Below are positions 24,197 to 36,058 of a DNA stretch of 64,000 nucleotides, one piece after another. The notes beneath the pieces are model-generated. The model did no database searches. It was given only the letters and a program-made list of their open reading frames with translations, and was not told the origin of the DNA. Numbering within the stretch: the first letter of the stretch is position 1; the number at the start of each line of letters is the position of its first letter. The DNA lies in assembly GCA_918807975.1 (NCBI GenBank), contig OU964930.1, positions 14,750,372 to 14,814,371 on the forward strand, written 5' to 3'. This DNA comes from Aplidium turbinatum. Lineage: Eukaryota; Chordata; Ascidiacea; Aplousobranchia; Polyclinidae. The translations under genes were made by a program, and so were the position numbers.

Positions 24197-24834
24197 ACCG
24201 GTTGTGAGGGCAAAACTGCGGTTTTGCACAAGTTTCATCATCATATGGACCATGTGTCTGTCAGGGAGCAGACGGAGTAACTTGCAGGTAAGGCCGCTAT
24301 GCCATACGGTATCATAGGGAGCCGTGAGATCAACAAACACGGCGCCAGCCTTCTTCTTAGCCGAGAAGCTGTCCTCAATGTCTTGGGTCATAAGTGTGAC
24401 CTGATCTACGGTTGATCGTCCGTGTCGGAAACCAGCTTGTTCACAGGGGAGCTGCGGATCTATTATTGGTTCGACACGGGCGTAGATGAGTCTCTCGAGG
24501 ATCTTGAAGGGGATGCAGAGCAGAGAGATTGGACGGTAGCTCTTCGGATCCTCTGGGGGCTTCTTCAGCTTAGGAACTGCAACCACAAGGGCTCTTCTCC
24601 AGATTCTGGGAATTCTCAGGTGGCGCAAACAGCAGGAAAGGAAGTCTTTTAACCAGGACTTTGGCAGCAGCATGGAGTATCAACTCCGAGCATAGGTGCT
24701 CAGGGCCCAGGGCTTTAAGTATGATGATCAACATTAAAACTGGTGTGTCTACAATGAGACTTAATTTGTCCACCGAGATAGCTGCTCAGACTGGACACAT
24801 TTGTCCGCTGTCAACAAAATTGAATGTCAAGGCC

Positions 24835-24985
24835 TGCAACCTCTTTCGTCCCCTGAAAAGATCGAGAGAAATTTTGAAATGTTGGCAACTCCGATCAGCA
24901 ATTTCGGCTCTGTTGTATTTTTTTCTCGATCTTTTCAGGGTACGAAATGGGGGTATGAAGTTTTCAGGGGACGAAATAGGTTGCA
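24835..24985. repeat. MITE-C foldback, 151 bp
   Basis: TGCAACCTCTTTCGTCCCCTG and its near complement CAGGGGACGAAATAGGTTGCA form the ends. A second inner pair, GAAAAGATCGAGAGAAA / TTTTCTCGATCTTTTC, extends the foldback. Confidence 0.7.
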
Positions 24986-25228
24986 CGCAGCCCATGCTTT
25001 AAAATTGAGGTTTTCTAGCATTGCAAGTCATAGAAGTTCCTTCCCTGAGCTAAGTTTACATTGACCTTTTGTTGGTACATCAAGTTGAATGCATGACTGG
25101 TTGAATTTAGTGCATAGCTAGGCTAATTATGAAGCAAATAGTATTTCACTGAGTTTACACATCTACTATGACTTCCAACTGGAATAAAATCTCAAGCCAT
25201 CTAATCAACGAATTAGTCTAAAAGTGAA

Positions 25229-25958
25229 TGCAACCTAATTTGTACCATGAACAATTTGTACCGTCAGTTCGTACCTTGAAAAGATCGAGAGAAAAAATTA
25301 AAAAAGCCGAAGTCGCTGATCGCAGTTTCCGCAAACATTTTAAAATTTTCCGCAAACAAACAAAAACTTTTAAGATAATTTAAAGAAATTTTAAAATGTT
25401 TGCGGAAACTCCGATCAACCCTAACCCTTTTAAAATGTTTGCGGAAACTCCGATCAACTTTAACCCTTTTAAAATATTTGCGGAAACTACAATCAGCGAC
25501 TTCGGCAAACTCTTAGGATCATTACTGAAAATTTTAAAATGTTTGCGGAAACTGCGATCAGCGACTAGGGCTTTGTTCTACTTTTTTCTCTCGATCTTTT
25601 CAGTTTGTTTGTTTGCGGAAACACCCTAGCCCTAAATCTTATGTTTGCGGAAACTCCGATCAACCCTAACCCTTTTAAAATGTTTGCGGAAACTGCGATC
25701 AGCGTCTTTGGCAAACTCTTAGGATCATTACCGGAAATTTTAAAATGTTTGCGGAAACTGCTGAAAAACGGAAACTGCGATCAGCGATGTTCTATTTTTT
25801 TCTCTCGATCTTTTCAGTTTGTTTGTTTGCGGATACCGATACTCAGTATGTTTGCGGAAACTGCGATCAGCGACTACGGCTTTTTTTAATTTTTTCTCTT
25901 GATCTTTTCAAGGTACGAACTGACGGTACGAATTGTTCATGGTACAAATTAGGTTGCA
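25229..25958. repeat. MITE-C long foldback with internal tandem repeats
   Basis: Arms of about 110 bp are almost exact inverted copies, starting TGCAACCTAATTTGTACCAT. The middle is tandem copies of units with TTTAAAATGTTTGCGGAAAC and CGATCAGCGACT. No coding frame is meaningful; the 70-90 codon frames are translated repeats (MFAETPINPNPFK-type units). Confidence 0.8.
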
Positions 25959-27024
25959 CCCCTAAAAGCTAACTCGATAAGCAATCTTACTTGTGGTGAA
26001 AAATCTGTAAAAGTCTAGACTGTAAAGTTTGAAAAATGTGAAATACAAAGTTTCTCGTTTACTGTTCAAGTAGAAGGAGTAAAATAATAATAAAATATTA
26101 AATGCTGCTTAATTATCTTTCTATTACATCCAAAATAATAAACAAACTATTAAAGATAATAACTAGAGTCGATATACCGGTATCCGGTATGCATTTGCGG
26201 CCATGGAGGTAATTGCATCTACCGATATATACTTCAGAAATTTTTCAAAATATTTTGGAATTGAAAATAATCTGACAGAGAAAAATTAAAAAAATTAATT
26301 TAATAAATTTAAAAATTATTTATTAATAATGTTGTGACAACTTGTGTAAGTTTTATCTTTTTATGCCAATTATGTGACTTGTTATGTGGTTTTCTAAAAA
26401 TAAATGTCAACGAGTTGTGCTTTTATCAGGGTCAGAGAGTTGTTGCTGTCATCGCATTATTTACTATGCATTTTTTTTACAAATTGTTTTATTAGGTGGA
26501 TCATGCAGAATTATTCCGCCAGAATGACAGTGGTGTTCGGACGCATTTATTTGAAATTAAAACCATAATTGCAAAATATGCATTTGTAATTTAATACACA
26601 CAACAATACCACCAAATTATAACATGCTTAACAGTTTGAAAATATTTTTCTAATAAGTGAAACAGTACAGAGGTAGGCCTAACTGTTTAAGTTAACAAAT
26701 ACAATTTTTAGAGGTCCTTGAAATAAATGGTTGCAAATATGCACATAGACTACTGAAGTTGACAGTTGGTATCAACAGTGATACACACGCAAAACTACAG
26801 TAGCCTATATGTACCGTAATATATCAGTGTGGGACTGCAGTAGATAAAAAGCATAGCTACAGTAGCCTATAGAAATCTTGAATTTCCAACTATCCTATTT
26901 TGTTGCGAACTCTCCCTTTTCCTGCTGATTTCCTCACTTTTGTTCATTTTCTCTTTTATCAATTTTGAAGTCAGGTTGCCTCAAACGAGAAAATTTTCTC
27001 AGAAGTGGAACTCTGGATTCTGGA
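25959..27024. other. AT-rich interval without a gene
   Basis: No coding or element ends recognised. Words such as AGTAGCCTATA recur (26806, 26861). Confidence 0.3.
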
Positions 27025-27606
27025 AGCTTGTTTCAACCTACACCAAATCACTAAAGCACCAGAGCAAAAACGCAATCATGCGTGACATATGACAAGACTG
27101 GAGCCGAACCAAACACAAATATGAAGTGGCTAGATGGAGTGACCTTATAAGCATTACGCATATAGTTTCAGTTTTTTTTGTTTTTTTTTGTTGGCGAAAA
27201 AGAAAGACACAAAAAGCAAAAACACAATAAACACAAATAATTCGCACAACAAGGATGGCAGCGAAAGACCAAAAGGTCACCAAAGTCAGCTGCCACCCAA
27301 ACATTTAAACAAAAGACCCAAAATTAAGAACATTAACACATACGGTATATAATATATAGCACAATACCAGCACTTTAATTTGTAAAAATTAACAATGGAA
27401 TTAACAATACATTAACAATGAAATAACACAGGGCAACATAAAAAAAACATTGTGTAGAGAAATAAGCGGATGATACGTTTCAGGAGTGATCATTGCACAA
27501 ATTCTTTAATAAACATTTATATTTAAATTTAAAAACATTGTAAGACTTTTCTTTTATTTCTTTTGGTACTTGATTCCATAGTTTCACTCCATATAGGCTA
27601 AGGTAA
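27025..27606 (-). mobile_element. LINE 3' end (L2/CR1-like)
   Basis: The minus frame 27606 to about 27487 reads YGVKLWNQVPKEIKEKSYNVF and ends KNLCNDHS-stop, the typical last residues of an L2/CR1-type LINE protein. The 3' UTR follows to about 27025 and includes GGTGGCAGCTGACTTTGG-type sequence shared (75-80% by eye) with 55255-55345. Confidence 0.7.
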
Positions 27607-27643
27607 GATAAAAAACATCAAGTACGGTACCAGTAATACCACC

Positions 27644-27844
27644 GCTCCGATAGCTCAGTGGTTACGCGCCCGGCTGAAGATCACGCGGCGCTGGTTCGAC
27701 TCTCGGGGTGTGCGTTTGAGCAACGCATTTCAAGATTGCTCTCCATTCAGCGGCACCTAGTAAATGAAATAATTCCTCGGCAACAATCGGAAAATTCCAC
27801 TCTGCCAATCTCGGTAACCGACCCTGCGTCAAGAGCCTCTACAA
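27644..27844 (+). repeat. tRNA-derived SINE (left part)
   Basis: The head has an A box (TAGCTCAGTGGTTACGC) and a B box (GGTTCGACTCT). GCTCCGA can pair with TCGGGGT, and the anticodon-like loop has GAA. The T arm does not close with the acceptor arm, so I do not call a tRNA gene. The body runs into the 21-kb hAT insertion and resumes at 49102. Confidence 0.65.
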
Positions 27845-28408
27845 CAGTGGTTCCCAAACTGGGGTCCGCGGACTAACTGGGGTCCGTACAGCAGTTTCAG
27901 AGGGTCCGCAATGAGATTTTTTTTATTGTGATTCGATAATGAAGCTTTCTCGCGTGTAATGCTTGCTTTATTATTAGTCTTTAGTTAGCGAATGTTTTAT
28001 TGTTTTAAACATTATAGCTGTTCTATTATGCTGTACTAGAAAAAAATTATTAATTTTTTTTTAAACATTAGGTGTTATGAACCCCCTTCAAATCTATTCC
28101 TTTTTTTGCAATCGTAAAATTCTTTATCCACTGTCTTGTCGTGACGTCATCTCGCGGTCGCTTTTGAATTGTTTTTTTGAGACCGACATCGTTAGAGTCA
28201 GGACGTATTGCTGTCTCTAGACAGAGACAGTGATTGCTTAAATATTCGGTAATCTTTTTCATCAACCTCATCACTCTAATTAACTATCTTACGTTGGTTA
28301 TTTATTAGTGTTTGCATCTGCAGGGGTTCTACGTTTTTATTTGCATTATAAGTTTATTCCCCTGATAACAGCAGATACGGTGCTGGCGTAACAAAGCTTC
28401 GATGGCAA

Positions 28409-28448
28409 CATAGTTAATAAATATACCATGGTATATTTATTAACTATG
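28409..28448. repeat. 40-bp perfect palindrome insertion
   Basis: CATAGTTAATAAATATACCA and its exact reverse complement are joined without a spacer. ATGGCA lies on both sides, and copy B at 44.57 kb reads straight through (GATGGCACAGAGG). This is a clean small insertion that could form a cruciform. Confidence 0.85.
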
Positions 28449-28865
28449 ATGGCACAGAGGTAACGCAATGAGTCTCAAGGAATTTCTTTTTTTTGTGAGT
28501 TCGAATTGCAGAATTTAGAACACCAACTAGCGTTTTTTCAGAATGAATAGAGTTTTTAAATTTGGAAATAAGAATTATTGTTAAGCTTACATTATTATTT
28601 TTTTATGTGTAAAACTTGTTTGTGCGGAGGTATATAAAGCACTTTCGAAATAAAAGAAAAAGCAAGCAACTGCGTAATTCAAAATTGGCAAATTCCAACA
28701 ATATGTTTGCGATTGTAGAACAGCAAAAGGTGAAATCATGTTAAGATCTCGTCATGGAGGTGAATTGCGGAGATATCGAATAGTTGTTATTTCACAGCAA
28801 CTTGAAACTGAAGCTATTTCTTTAAAAGTTATTGTTGATAAAATCACACGAATTTACGTCATGAT

Positions 28866-30383
28866 CAGTGCAGGATTAACCATTAGGCAAAATAGGCACG
28901 TGCCTACAGGCCAGTCAAAAATGCAGGCCACTTTAAAATCAGTAGAAATTTAGTCATGTTTTCAAAATGATTATTTTCTAAACTAATAAGTATTTAGGAT
29001 AGGACCTGTCTTCCGACTTCCCATCAGAATTTCGTCAGTTTATGTGCTGGTATAAAGACTATAAAGAGCAAAGACGCGATGAAACAACAGCAACAGGAAG
29101 TGCACAGAAGATGTTTAAAATGCTGCACACTACTGGTGTTTATAATGCATTTCTGAACGCTGAAGTAGCACTTAGAATGTACTCAGGGCCGTTGACAGGA
29201 TTTCTCGGGCCCGGTACCAATTTATTTTCTGGCCCCCTTCATCGACAATGTTATGAATATAAAAGTTGTGTACAAACTTTTCTTGGTGTCGTTTTAGCAT
29301 GGTCATTTAACAAATCTTGCGCAATCTGAAAATTTCTTGAACCGCAAAACTTACTATCTCTATCTAGCGGTTGCTTTTTTGAACTTTTATTTGTCACATG
29401 GCGCTAGAGTATTACTTCCCAATTGCATTGATGTTTCACTGGTTATTCTAGGCTCACCATAAGAGAATTTACAGCAAAGTTAGTGCAGACAGTCAGAAAG
29501 TTTTCAATTTGATTTGGGAAAGGTGTTTGGGTCTAGGTCATGTCTAGGTCAAACATTTGCTGATTGCTGCCACCTGAAAAGTGGTTTTGGTCTAATTTTT
29601 GGTGCAAAAATAGTGATAGCAATCTTCTTACCTGTGCCATTTCAGTTTTTGAGTTTGAACAAATATTAGCCTGTTTGTTTTGAAATTCGTGTTTCGTGTA
29701 ATATTCGTGGTTAAGGAAATCAATATACTAGACTAAATTCTTATTTTACTGTTTGGTAGTTGAAGTGGCTATTTTACCACCAGAAAGCTGAAGTGGGCAC
29801 GGTACCCAGAAAGGGGCCCGGTACTTTACCATCTGACGGCTGAAATGGCTGTTTTAACCTTTGATGGGAATTCCTTTAGATCTGATTATATTATGATCTT
29901 GATAATGTTTGATCTCGCGGAGAATATTTTAAATCCGGGTCCCTTAAATATTCCGGGCCCGGGTCCAAAAGTACCACCTAGACCCCCCTGTCAACGCCCC
30001 TGAATGTACTTGTCTCTAATGGCTACGAATTGCTCGGGGGAACGCTCGTTTTCAAAACTGAAACGAATTAAAGACGTTAAACGATCAACAATGTGTCAAC
30101 AACGTTTTGGTACACTGGCACTTTTGTGTATTGAAAGCGATCTACTCCGTAAGATTGACCTCCAAAAACTAAACGCGTTTTCAATCGCAAAAACGCGCAA
30201 AGTTGTTATTTAGTTAGGCATGTGACCAAGTTTTGCACGGTACCCTGCGTTATAGTTTCAACAACGATCTTTGTGACAATGATTTGGCAACACTGATAAT
30301 TCTAATTTTTTAGTTGGCAACCCTGATTTTCGGGCCACTTATAAAATGTGCCTACAGGCCAGCAGACCCTTAATCCGGCACTG
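28866..30383 (+). mobile_element. hAT element with transposase C-terminus
   Basis: Ends CAGTGCAGGATTAACC and TTAATCCGGCACTG. Target duplication GTCATGAT (28858-28865 and 30384-30391). Copy B at about 44990-44997 holds a single GTCATGAT, the empty site. The plus frame gives MCWYKDYKEQRRDETTATGS before the inner MITE and MATNCSGERSFSKLKRIKDV after it, the dimerisation domain of a ZMYM-like hAT transposase. Confidence 0.88.
29184..30002. mobile_element. hAT MITE nested in the hAT at 28866-30383
   Basis: Ends CAGGGCCGTTGACAGG and CCTGTCAACGCCCCTG. Target duplication AATGTACT (29176-29183 and 30003-30010). It splits the host transposase between ALRMY and SLMATN. It has no coding frame of its own. 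Confidence 0.88.
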
Positions 30384-30593
30384 GTCATGATGCAACGTTT
30401 TGCTAAAACGGAGAAAATTGAGCCATCAATCGCTATAGAACAGAATCCTGGTAAAAACTGCGGTTGGGTCATTGCGTAGAAAACGATCCATCAACCACTT
30501 TTGCTCAAAACAAGTGACCTTCCCAAGAAACGCAAGTATTATGGGAGAATTCTATTTTGTAGAAAGTTAAAAACAATAGAAATTCATCACGGG

Positions 30594-31307
30594 TCCCTAA
30601 TCACTCCCTGCAAATTTTAAGACCGTGGGATTGAAGATCACACGTCTTAAAATTAACAAAAAGTGAAAGTCAAATAAACATGACGTGTGGACGTTAAAAA
30701 TCGGATTGAAGACGCTTCGATGACAAAAAGCATGAAAAAATGACGCCTGGCAAACAAGCAAACACACAAAAATATAGGAATGCATTAAAAATAATCACAA
30801 GTTACTCCAAATGTATTTTATTTATTTTTGTTTTAAAGAGAAATCGTGCGAGCGTGGCGTGTGTTCGTCTTTAAGTCTCTGATTTGATTCGGATAATGTC
30901 TATATTCTTCAGAGTTGGTTGTGAAGCATCTATATGGCTAGGCCTTTCGTTTCTCACTTCATTATAGAGTCTTATGTTGCGCTTCGAGCTTTTACGAATC
31001 GAACCAGACTTTATGCGTCACTGCCAGTAGATATGCTCTGATGATTTCTCCTGAAAAGTAATGAAAATACAGGGTGTAGGAATAATGTTTTGTAGCAAAA
31101 ACAGTAAACAAAAACGAAACCAAAACAATGCAAAGCGAATTAATTCACGCAAGAGCAATTAACAATAAAAGCAGCACTCACTACAGGACGTCTTATCCCA
31201 AAAAAATCAAATAGTCGAATTATTTATTGGTAGAGATAATTTAGATGTACCGAAAAGATAAATCAACAGAAAAAGCTCGCAAGATAACGTTGAAAGAATG
31301 TAGAGCA
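30594..31307. other. unassigned sequence inside the 21-kb hAT
   Basis: No coding frame or clear element ends. This stretch begins just where copy A of the duplicated segment stops. Confidence 0.3.
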
Positions 31308-31312
31308 GGGGT

Positions 31313-31390
31313 CACCAACCTTTTTTTGCATACGGGCCACTTTGGCACAAAGGAGAGCTGTGGCGGGCCGCACTAATAAAATGTTAGGTA
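31313..31390 (+). repeat. hAT (Charlie-like) terminal fragment
   Basis: CAGGGGTCACCAACCTTTTT, then ACGGGCCACTTTGGCAC and GGCGGGCCGCACTAA, resembles the end of Charlie-type hAT elements. I did not find its partner end. Confidence 0.5.
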
Positions 31391-31988
31391 GGTTGACTCT
31401 CATGCTAGAAAAGAACGCATTTCGTACCCAGTATCCAGCGTTACATGTTGTTCATATTTATGTTAGAATACCGCGGCAACAAAATTAATCGAACAACGCT
31501 ACTGCCAGGCCAAGCTCCTTTTACAACACTTTTGACATTTTTAACAATGCCTAATAAACGAGGCCACTTGTTTTGCGCCCTTATAGCGAGGCGAGCGGTT
31601 TCATCAGAATATTCATCGCCAAGCAAGAGTGGTGTTGTCACTTCGCTTCACAAAAGATATCTTGCAATTAACAATTTTAGTAAACAAAGAAATGTTTGAC
31701 ACATCGCAATACAAGCAACAATAGTGACTTGCAAACATATCAGCGAAAAATAGGCTCCAATAACAGGGAAAAAGAAACCAGGCACCACAAAACAAACGCT
31801 TGTGGAAATCACCGAAAAATCGTAATTCTATCGTAATTCATGAACACTCTTCCCTCTAAAAAAGCAATGAGTTGGTTTTTCATCCTTTTTGTGAGAGTCT
31901 ATAAAACCGTCTTTCTTTTATTATAGACAACTGTCACTTGCGGTGCTTATCAGCGTGGCAAGAATTTGTTGATTAACAACATTTTGCA

Positions 31989-32100
31989 GTACTTGCTTCG
32001 GCAGTACATATAGGCTACATGTACTAAAATTGGAACGATACAGAGAAGAATAGCATGGCCCCTGCGCAAGGATGACACGCAAAATCGTAAAGCGTTCCAT
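31989..32100 (+). pseudogene. U6 snRNA copy, probably retroposed
   Basis: From GTACTTGCTTCGGCAGTACA the sequence follows U6, including the conserved ACAGAGA box (GATACAGAGAAGAATAGCAT) and ATGACACGCAAAATCGTAAA, and ends GCGTTCCAT followed by a run of A. About ten extra bases (GGCTACATGT) sit after ACATATA. The A-run in place of the U6 oligo-T terminator and the insertion suggest a processed copy, not an expressed gene. Confidence 0.85.
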
Positions 32101-32267
32101 AAAAAAAAATTGCAGTAGGCCTAGCCTACTAAGCTAAATATTTTCATAATACAATCAGAAAAAATCTTTAAATTTATATATAAGATTTTGTCAATTTATT
32201 ATACTGTAAATGGAGTTGGCACACCGACCTATTTTGCCAACAAAGAACGTGGGGGCCTAGTTTGGCT

Positions 32268-34003
32268 CAGGAGCGGATCCAGGTATTCACGTTAGGGGGG
32301 GCGATGTCATTGACTTTCAGGCAAGTGATAAGCCAGGCACAAATAACGACGGGGGTCTCCCCTAGAAAATAAGATCGAGCTTGATGCGTTGAGAGCATTT
32401 CGAACACAAATAATGAGAAATTGACATTCTATAACTTAAAAAACCTTCAACAATGCTGTTGTTTAACAAAGGGAGGGATAAAGAGCTGATATGCCCTTGC
32501 CATGTCAAGTTGAAGCCTGAGCAACCTAGCCGCATTTAAAGTTGAGACTGAAGGTTTCACTCTTGATTGTTTCACGGCAATTTAAAAATTGACCTCGGAA
32601 AGATAATAACAGGTAATTTTGTCTTCCCAATATTGATGCAAACATTGAGGTTATAGATTTACTGTATAACTTCGAGGTTTTATTCCTCTGACAAGTTTTG
32701 AATCGTTACAAAGAGCAATGAGGAAAGGTTATGCATACATTCAACATAATGAGCAACAAAAGTGGGAGCCAGGTCAAAACACTGGGTTATGCTCCACCCC
32801 CCGTAAAATCGCCAGTATAGGCTAAGTATAGATTGTAAATTTTTATTTTGGACGAGCGAAACACTACAATTTGTGCAATAGAATGGCAGTTAAACATAGT
32901 TAAATGACGACCAAAAGATATAGTCCTCCTTAAAACGTGTCATGCACTGTCGCTGCACCAGACAAAAAAAGAAACTAACAATAACAGAAACAACTATTTT
33001 TGTGGACTTCACAAATAAAACGAAAATAAAAAGCTACTTTGCCGGTACGGGTAATACTAACAGGTGTCGTACCTTTGACTACAACACTAAGTTAAGTTTA
33101 CGGTTTCTACTGTTGGCAAATCGATTTATCACGGAGTCTGTGTCAATTAAAATGTCCCGATGCTGGTATCGTAAGGCCAATCCATTCAGTCTTTCCTCGC
33201 CGATGTTGTTCCTCAGCCAGGTTTTCAACGACCGAAGAGATGAAAAGCTTCTTTCGGCTGATGCTACGCTGACTGGCAAGGTTAATAGTATTTTTAGAAG
33301 AGAGTCTACGATTGTGTACACATTTTCATCACACGGTTGTAAAGCTTCTTCGGTAAGACTGCAGTAGTCGTCATCGGTAAGACTGTAGCAGTCGCCGGAA
33401 CAGTTTTATTTTCCCACTTATCCTTCCATAGTTGGATCTCTAAACCTAGAGCAGATTCCACACTATATACATGACGTAACAAGCCGTTGTAGGCATTGCA
33501 AATGACTTTTGTCAATGCTATCGGGTCGGTACTTGGGCAATTTCGTGGTAGCAATGATGTTAGGTGTCAAGATGCTAAAGTCTCATTGAAAAAAATTGAG
33601 CTTTGCTGTTTCTAGATGCAATTTCAAGGTTGAATTTCAATGGTTTTAGTTCCACGTCTGACCGTCAAAGTTGCCAATAACCTGCTCTGTCCAACCAACT
33701 TATCTAGGCTAAGGGATTTATTGCTATGCTCTACAGTGCCGGAAAAAAGTTTAGAAACTTTTTTAATTTTAGTAATTTCGTTCGGTAATTAGACTCTGCG
33801 ACGAAATAATAGCCTTATAGGCCTACTATGTTATTGTTATAGCCTAGCCTAACCTAATCTTTGAACATGGCGAAAGACTTATTCAGCATTGCTTTCGATA
33901 TGTTGTTTTCCAAATCGTATACATATAAATAAAGAATAAACTTACTTTCTTGGGTTTTAGGGGGGGAGATCGCCCCAATCGCCCCCCTCTGGATCCGCCC
34001 CTG
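32268..34003 (-). mobile_element. hAT element with transposase remnant
   Basis: Ends CAGGAGCGGATCCAGG and CTCTGGATCCGCCCCTG. Target duplication GTTTGGCT (32260-32267 and 34004-34011). The minus frame at 33079-33321 reads LKILLTLPVSVASAERSFSS and LKTWLRNNIGEERLNGLAL, the hAT C-terminal dimerisation domain. The remainder of the transposase is decayed. Confidence 0.87.
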
Positions 34004-34849
34004 GTTTGGCTCCATTAGCCACGCTGCTCAGAGAATAAACAAAAATGTTCAAGCATAGTAGCTTGTAGAAAAATCAGTGCCATCTAAAAAAGCGTTATTA
34101 CGTCAGAAGTTTGGTCTCTCGTCAACAAAAATAACGTCAGTGCCAGTTTGTGTATATTGAGAAAGGATAGCGATTTATTTGTAGTGAGAACTATGCCGAA
34201 ATTATGTAGAACAGAGAATAAAGATAAATGAAAGAAAATGCGAGAGAGTTTAACCCAGGGTTTCCTAAACTGTGGTCCGCGGACCACTGGTGGTCCGCGA
34301 CGACTGCACAGGTGGTCCGTGGCGATATGACAAGAAATTAAAAAGTCACACATATACGTTGTAGGCTACAGTACGTACCCTGTAAAAAAGAATTGCCGCA
34401 GTTCTTTACAACTTAAATGATTTCGAAAGCCTTTGCTATCCACTTTCGTAAATCTTACTTGTTGCACCTTCGTTGCAGTAAAAAGTTGTTTACGAAAAAT
34501 TCTCGTATTCCTCAAAACAAAATAACAGCATTCATAAAGAATTAAACTCAGCATATGGAAAACAAGGATAAATGATAATGTTGTGGATATGTGGTTTCCT
34601 GTTCTGTGTGACTACAATTACCAACAAACCCTTAATTAATACAGAATTGATTTTCTCTGACGTTACACAACGTTTGGAATTGCTTTCTGCACATTTTTTT
34701 ATCGTGTTTTTATTTGCGCCCATTGCGATAACATACAAAACACTGCGATCACTATTGCGATACAACAGACGACAGGAAGCAGCAAAGTGACATATAGTCT
34801 TCGAGTCAGCTGCTCCCCTTATTTTGGCTTGCCATTAAGTGTCTTTGCC

Positions 34850-34939
34850 GAGACACAGCCGCATGTTCTGGAGCGGTGTCGAACCCACGTCCTTTCGAAC
34901 GTCGTGCAGATGTTCTCACCACTCGGCTACGCAGCCGAC
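34850..34939 (-). repeat. tRNA (Ser/Leu-type) derived SINE head
   Basis: The minus strand has the A box TAGCCGAGTGGTGAGAAC and the B box GGTTCGACACC, spaced as in a class II tRNA with a long variable arm. The sequence does not fold as a complete tRNA, so a SINE head is more likely. Confidence 0.6.
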
Positions 34940-35195
34940 AATTCAAGAAGTTTTTTTAAAAGAGACTTATGAGAATTTTAACTCGATTTTAAACTCTTTT
35001 GTTGTTACAAAAGCTGATCTGTCAGAACGCGAAGAAGAAGAATTAGCCGAATTATCATCTGATCAAACTTTAATACTTAGTTTCAATCAAACAGCTATTG
35101 CATCTTTCTGGTTGAGTGTTGTGGAGAAATACCCATTGCTATCGCAAGGCAACTAAAATTTTATTGCCTTTTGCCACGACCTACATGTGTGAGAC

Positions 35196-35853
35196 CCTCT
35201 ACGAAATCGGAGTGTCCAGGGAGCTGACTTTGTTCAGCCCCCATCTTATGGAGATGCCTCAACGTGGTGTAGAGGTGAACCCAGGCTGAAAACTAGGCTC
35301 ATTCCTAGCAGCTCCTGGGGCTAATAGACACACGTAAAGTCCCCAACGGCAATCTCTTTTTGGCGGAAGAAGGCAATGTCTGACAGACAGGCATCCTGTA
35401 AGGCGGGCCTCAATGAACAGAGCACCCGGCAGCCCGTTGCAGCCGGTTCCCCTGAATCTGCACGTTCCGATCTTATTGGACCGCAGTGGACATGGAGCTG
35501 GCCAAGAGTGTGTGCGTAGCCCTCGCGTAGTCACGACCACCTTAAACAACCACACAAGCGAATGGCCTTTGTCTCAAATTTGGACCAGGACCGAACAAAG
35601 CCCAATGGCGATGATATTACGGGTATCAGGGGCAGGCTTGGTAGAGCTGGAAGCCTCCAGCCCGGTCTCACACATTGGCGGCGGATCTATGATGATCGTC
35701 TCCCAATCACCCTCCATACAATGTGACCTTTGCCCACGTCTTTTCCATCATAGACTGGGCCTCCAAAGCCACATACGACATCACCATCCAAAACCAAATT
35801 TAATTTGAAGACGAGACCAATGCTCGGACACGAGCTGGAGCCGACGACGACGT
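35196..35853 (+). mobile_element. LINE 3' fragment with C2H2 finger and (ACG)n tail
   Basis: The frame ends with a C2H2-type finger, CDLCPRLFHHRLGLQSHIRH, then HHPKPNLI-stop, as at the C-terminus of some animal LINE proteins. The tail is CCGACGACGACG. CATGTGTGAGAC at 35184-35195 and 35854-35865 is a 12-bp target duplication. It splits the TTYMCETAF motif of the host hAT transposase. Confidence 0.78.
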
Positions 35854-36058
35854 CATGTGTGAGACAGCATTTTCAGCTCTTATCAACATGAAGACAAAGT
35901 ATAAGTCCACACTTTCCGTGGACACTGACTTACGAGTTTGCCTTTCACAAATAACTCCGAGAATTGATGACTTATGCAATCCCATCCGTCCCATTGATGT
36001 TGTCAGTTTTTTAAATAAACAAAATTCGGTTTTATTCATTTTTACCTTTGTATTGGAG

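Larger units (their letters stand above)
21844..24714 (-). mobile_element. LINE (jockey/CR1-like), 5'-truncated, split by a hAT element
   Basis: From 24714 downward: ALGPEHLCSELILHA, then KSYRPISLLCIPFKILERLI, EQAGFRHGRSTVDQVTL, GAVFVDLTAPYDTVWH (reverse transcriptase). After the hAT insertion at 23079-24196 come NGVPQGPVLAPLLFNIYTYD, the thumb (AEPTYLSITLDRSFTYCRHL), and LRIVTGC-like and LRTGVGRFRSDMHKWGL regions. Several frame changes and stops make it a pseudocopy. It carries a (CAT/ATG)n tail. TTAAGTATGATGAT at 21830-21843 and 24715-24728 is a 14-bp target duplication, so both ends are firm. Without the hAT it is about 1.75 kb. Confidence 0.88.
28316..30593 (+). repeat. hAT internal segment, copy A (interrupted)
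   Basis: Starts GCAGGGGTTCTACGTTTTTA and ends CATCACGGGTCCCT, nearly identical to 44483-45204. Relative to copy B it carries a 40-bp palindrome (28409-28448) and a 1.5-kb hAT insertion (28866-30383). Confidence 0.85.

Noticed and set aside
25396-25972. Frames with repeated MFAETPIN-type peptide
   Set aside because: Direct translation of tandem DNA units in a foldback element; no start context or homology.
27644-27710. A functional tRNA gene (GAA anticodon)
   Set aside because: A and B boxes are present but the T arm and acceptor arm cannot both close and no oligo-T terminator follows; a SINE head fits better.
31989-32100. A working U6 gene
   Set aside because: It has an internal insertion and an A-run in place of the terminator.
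35413-35808. A host zinc-finger gene
   Set aside because: The single C2H2 finger is at the end of a truncated LINE with a (ACG)n tail and a 12-bp target duplication.
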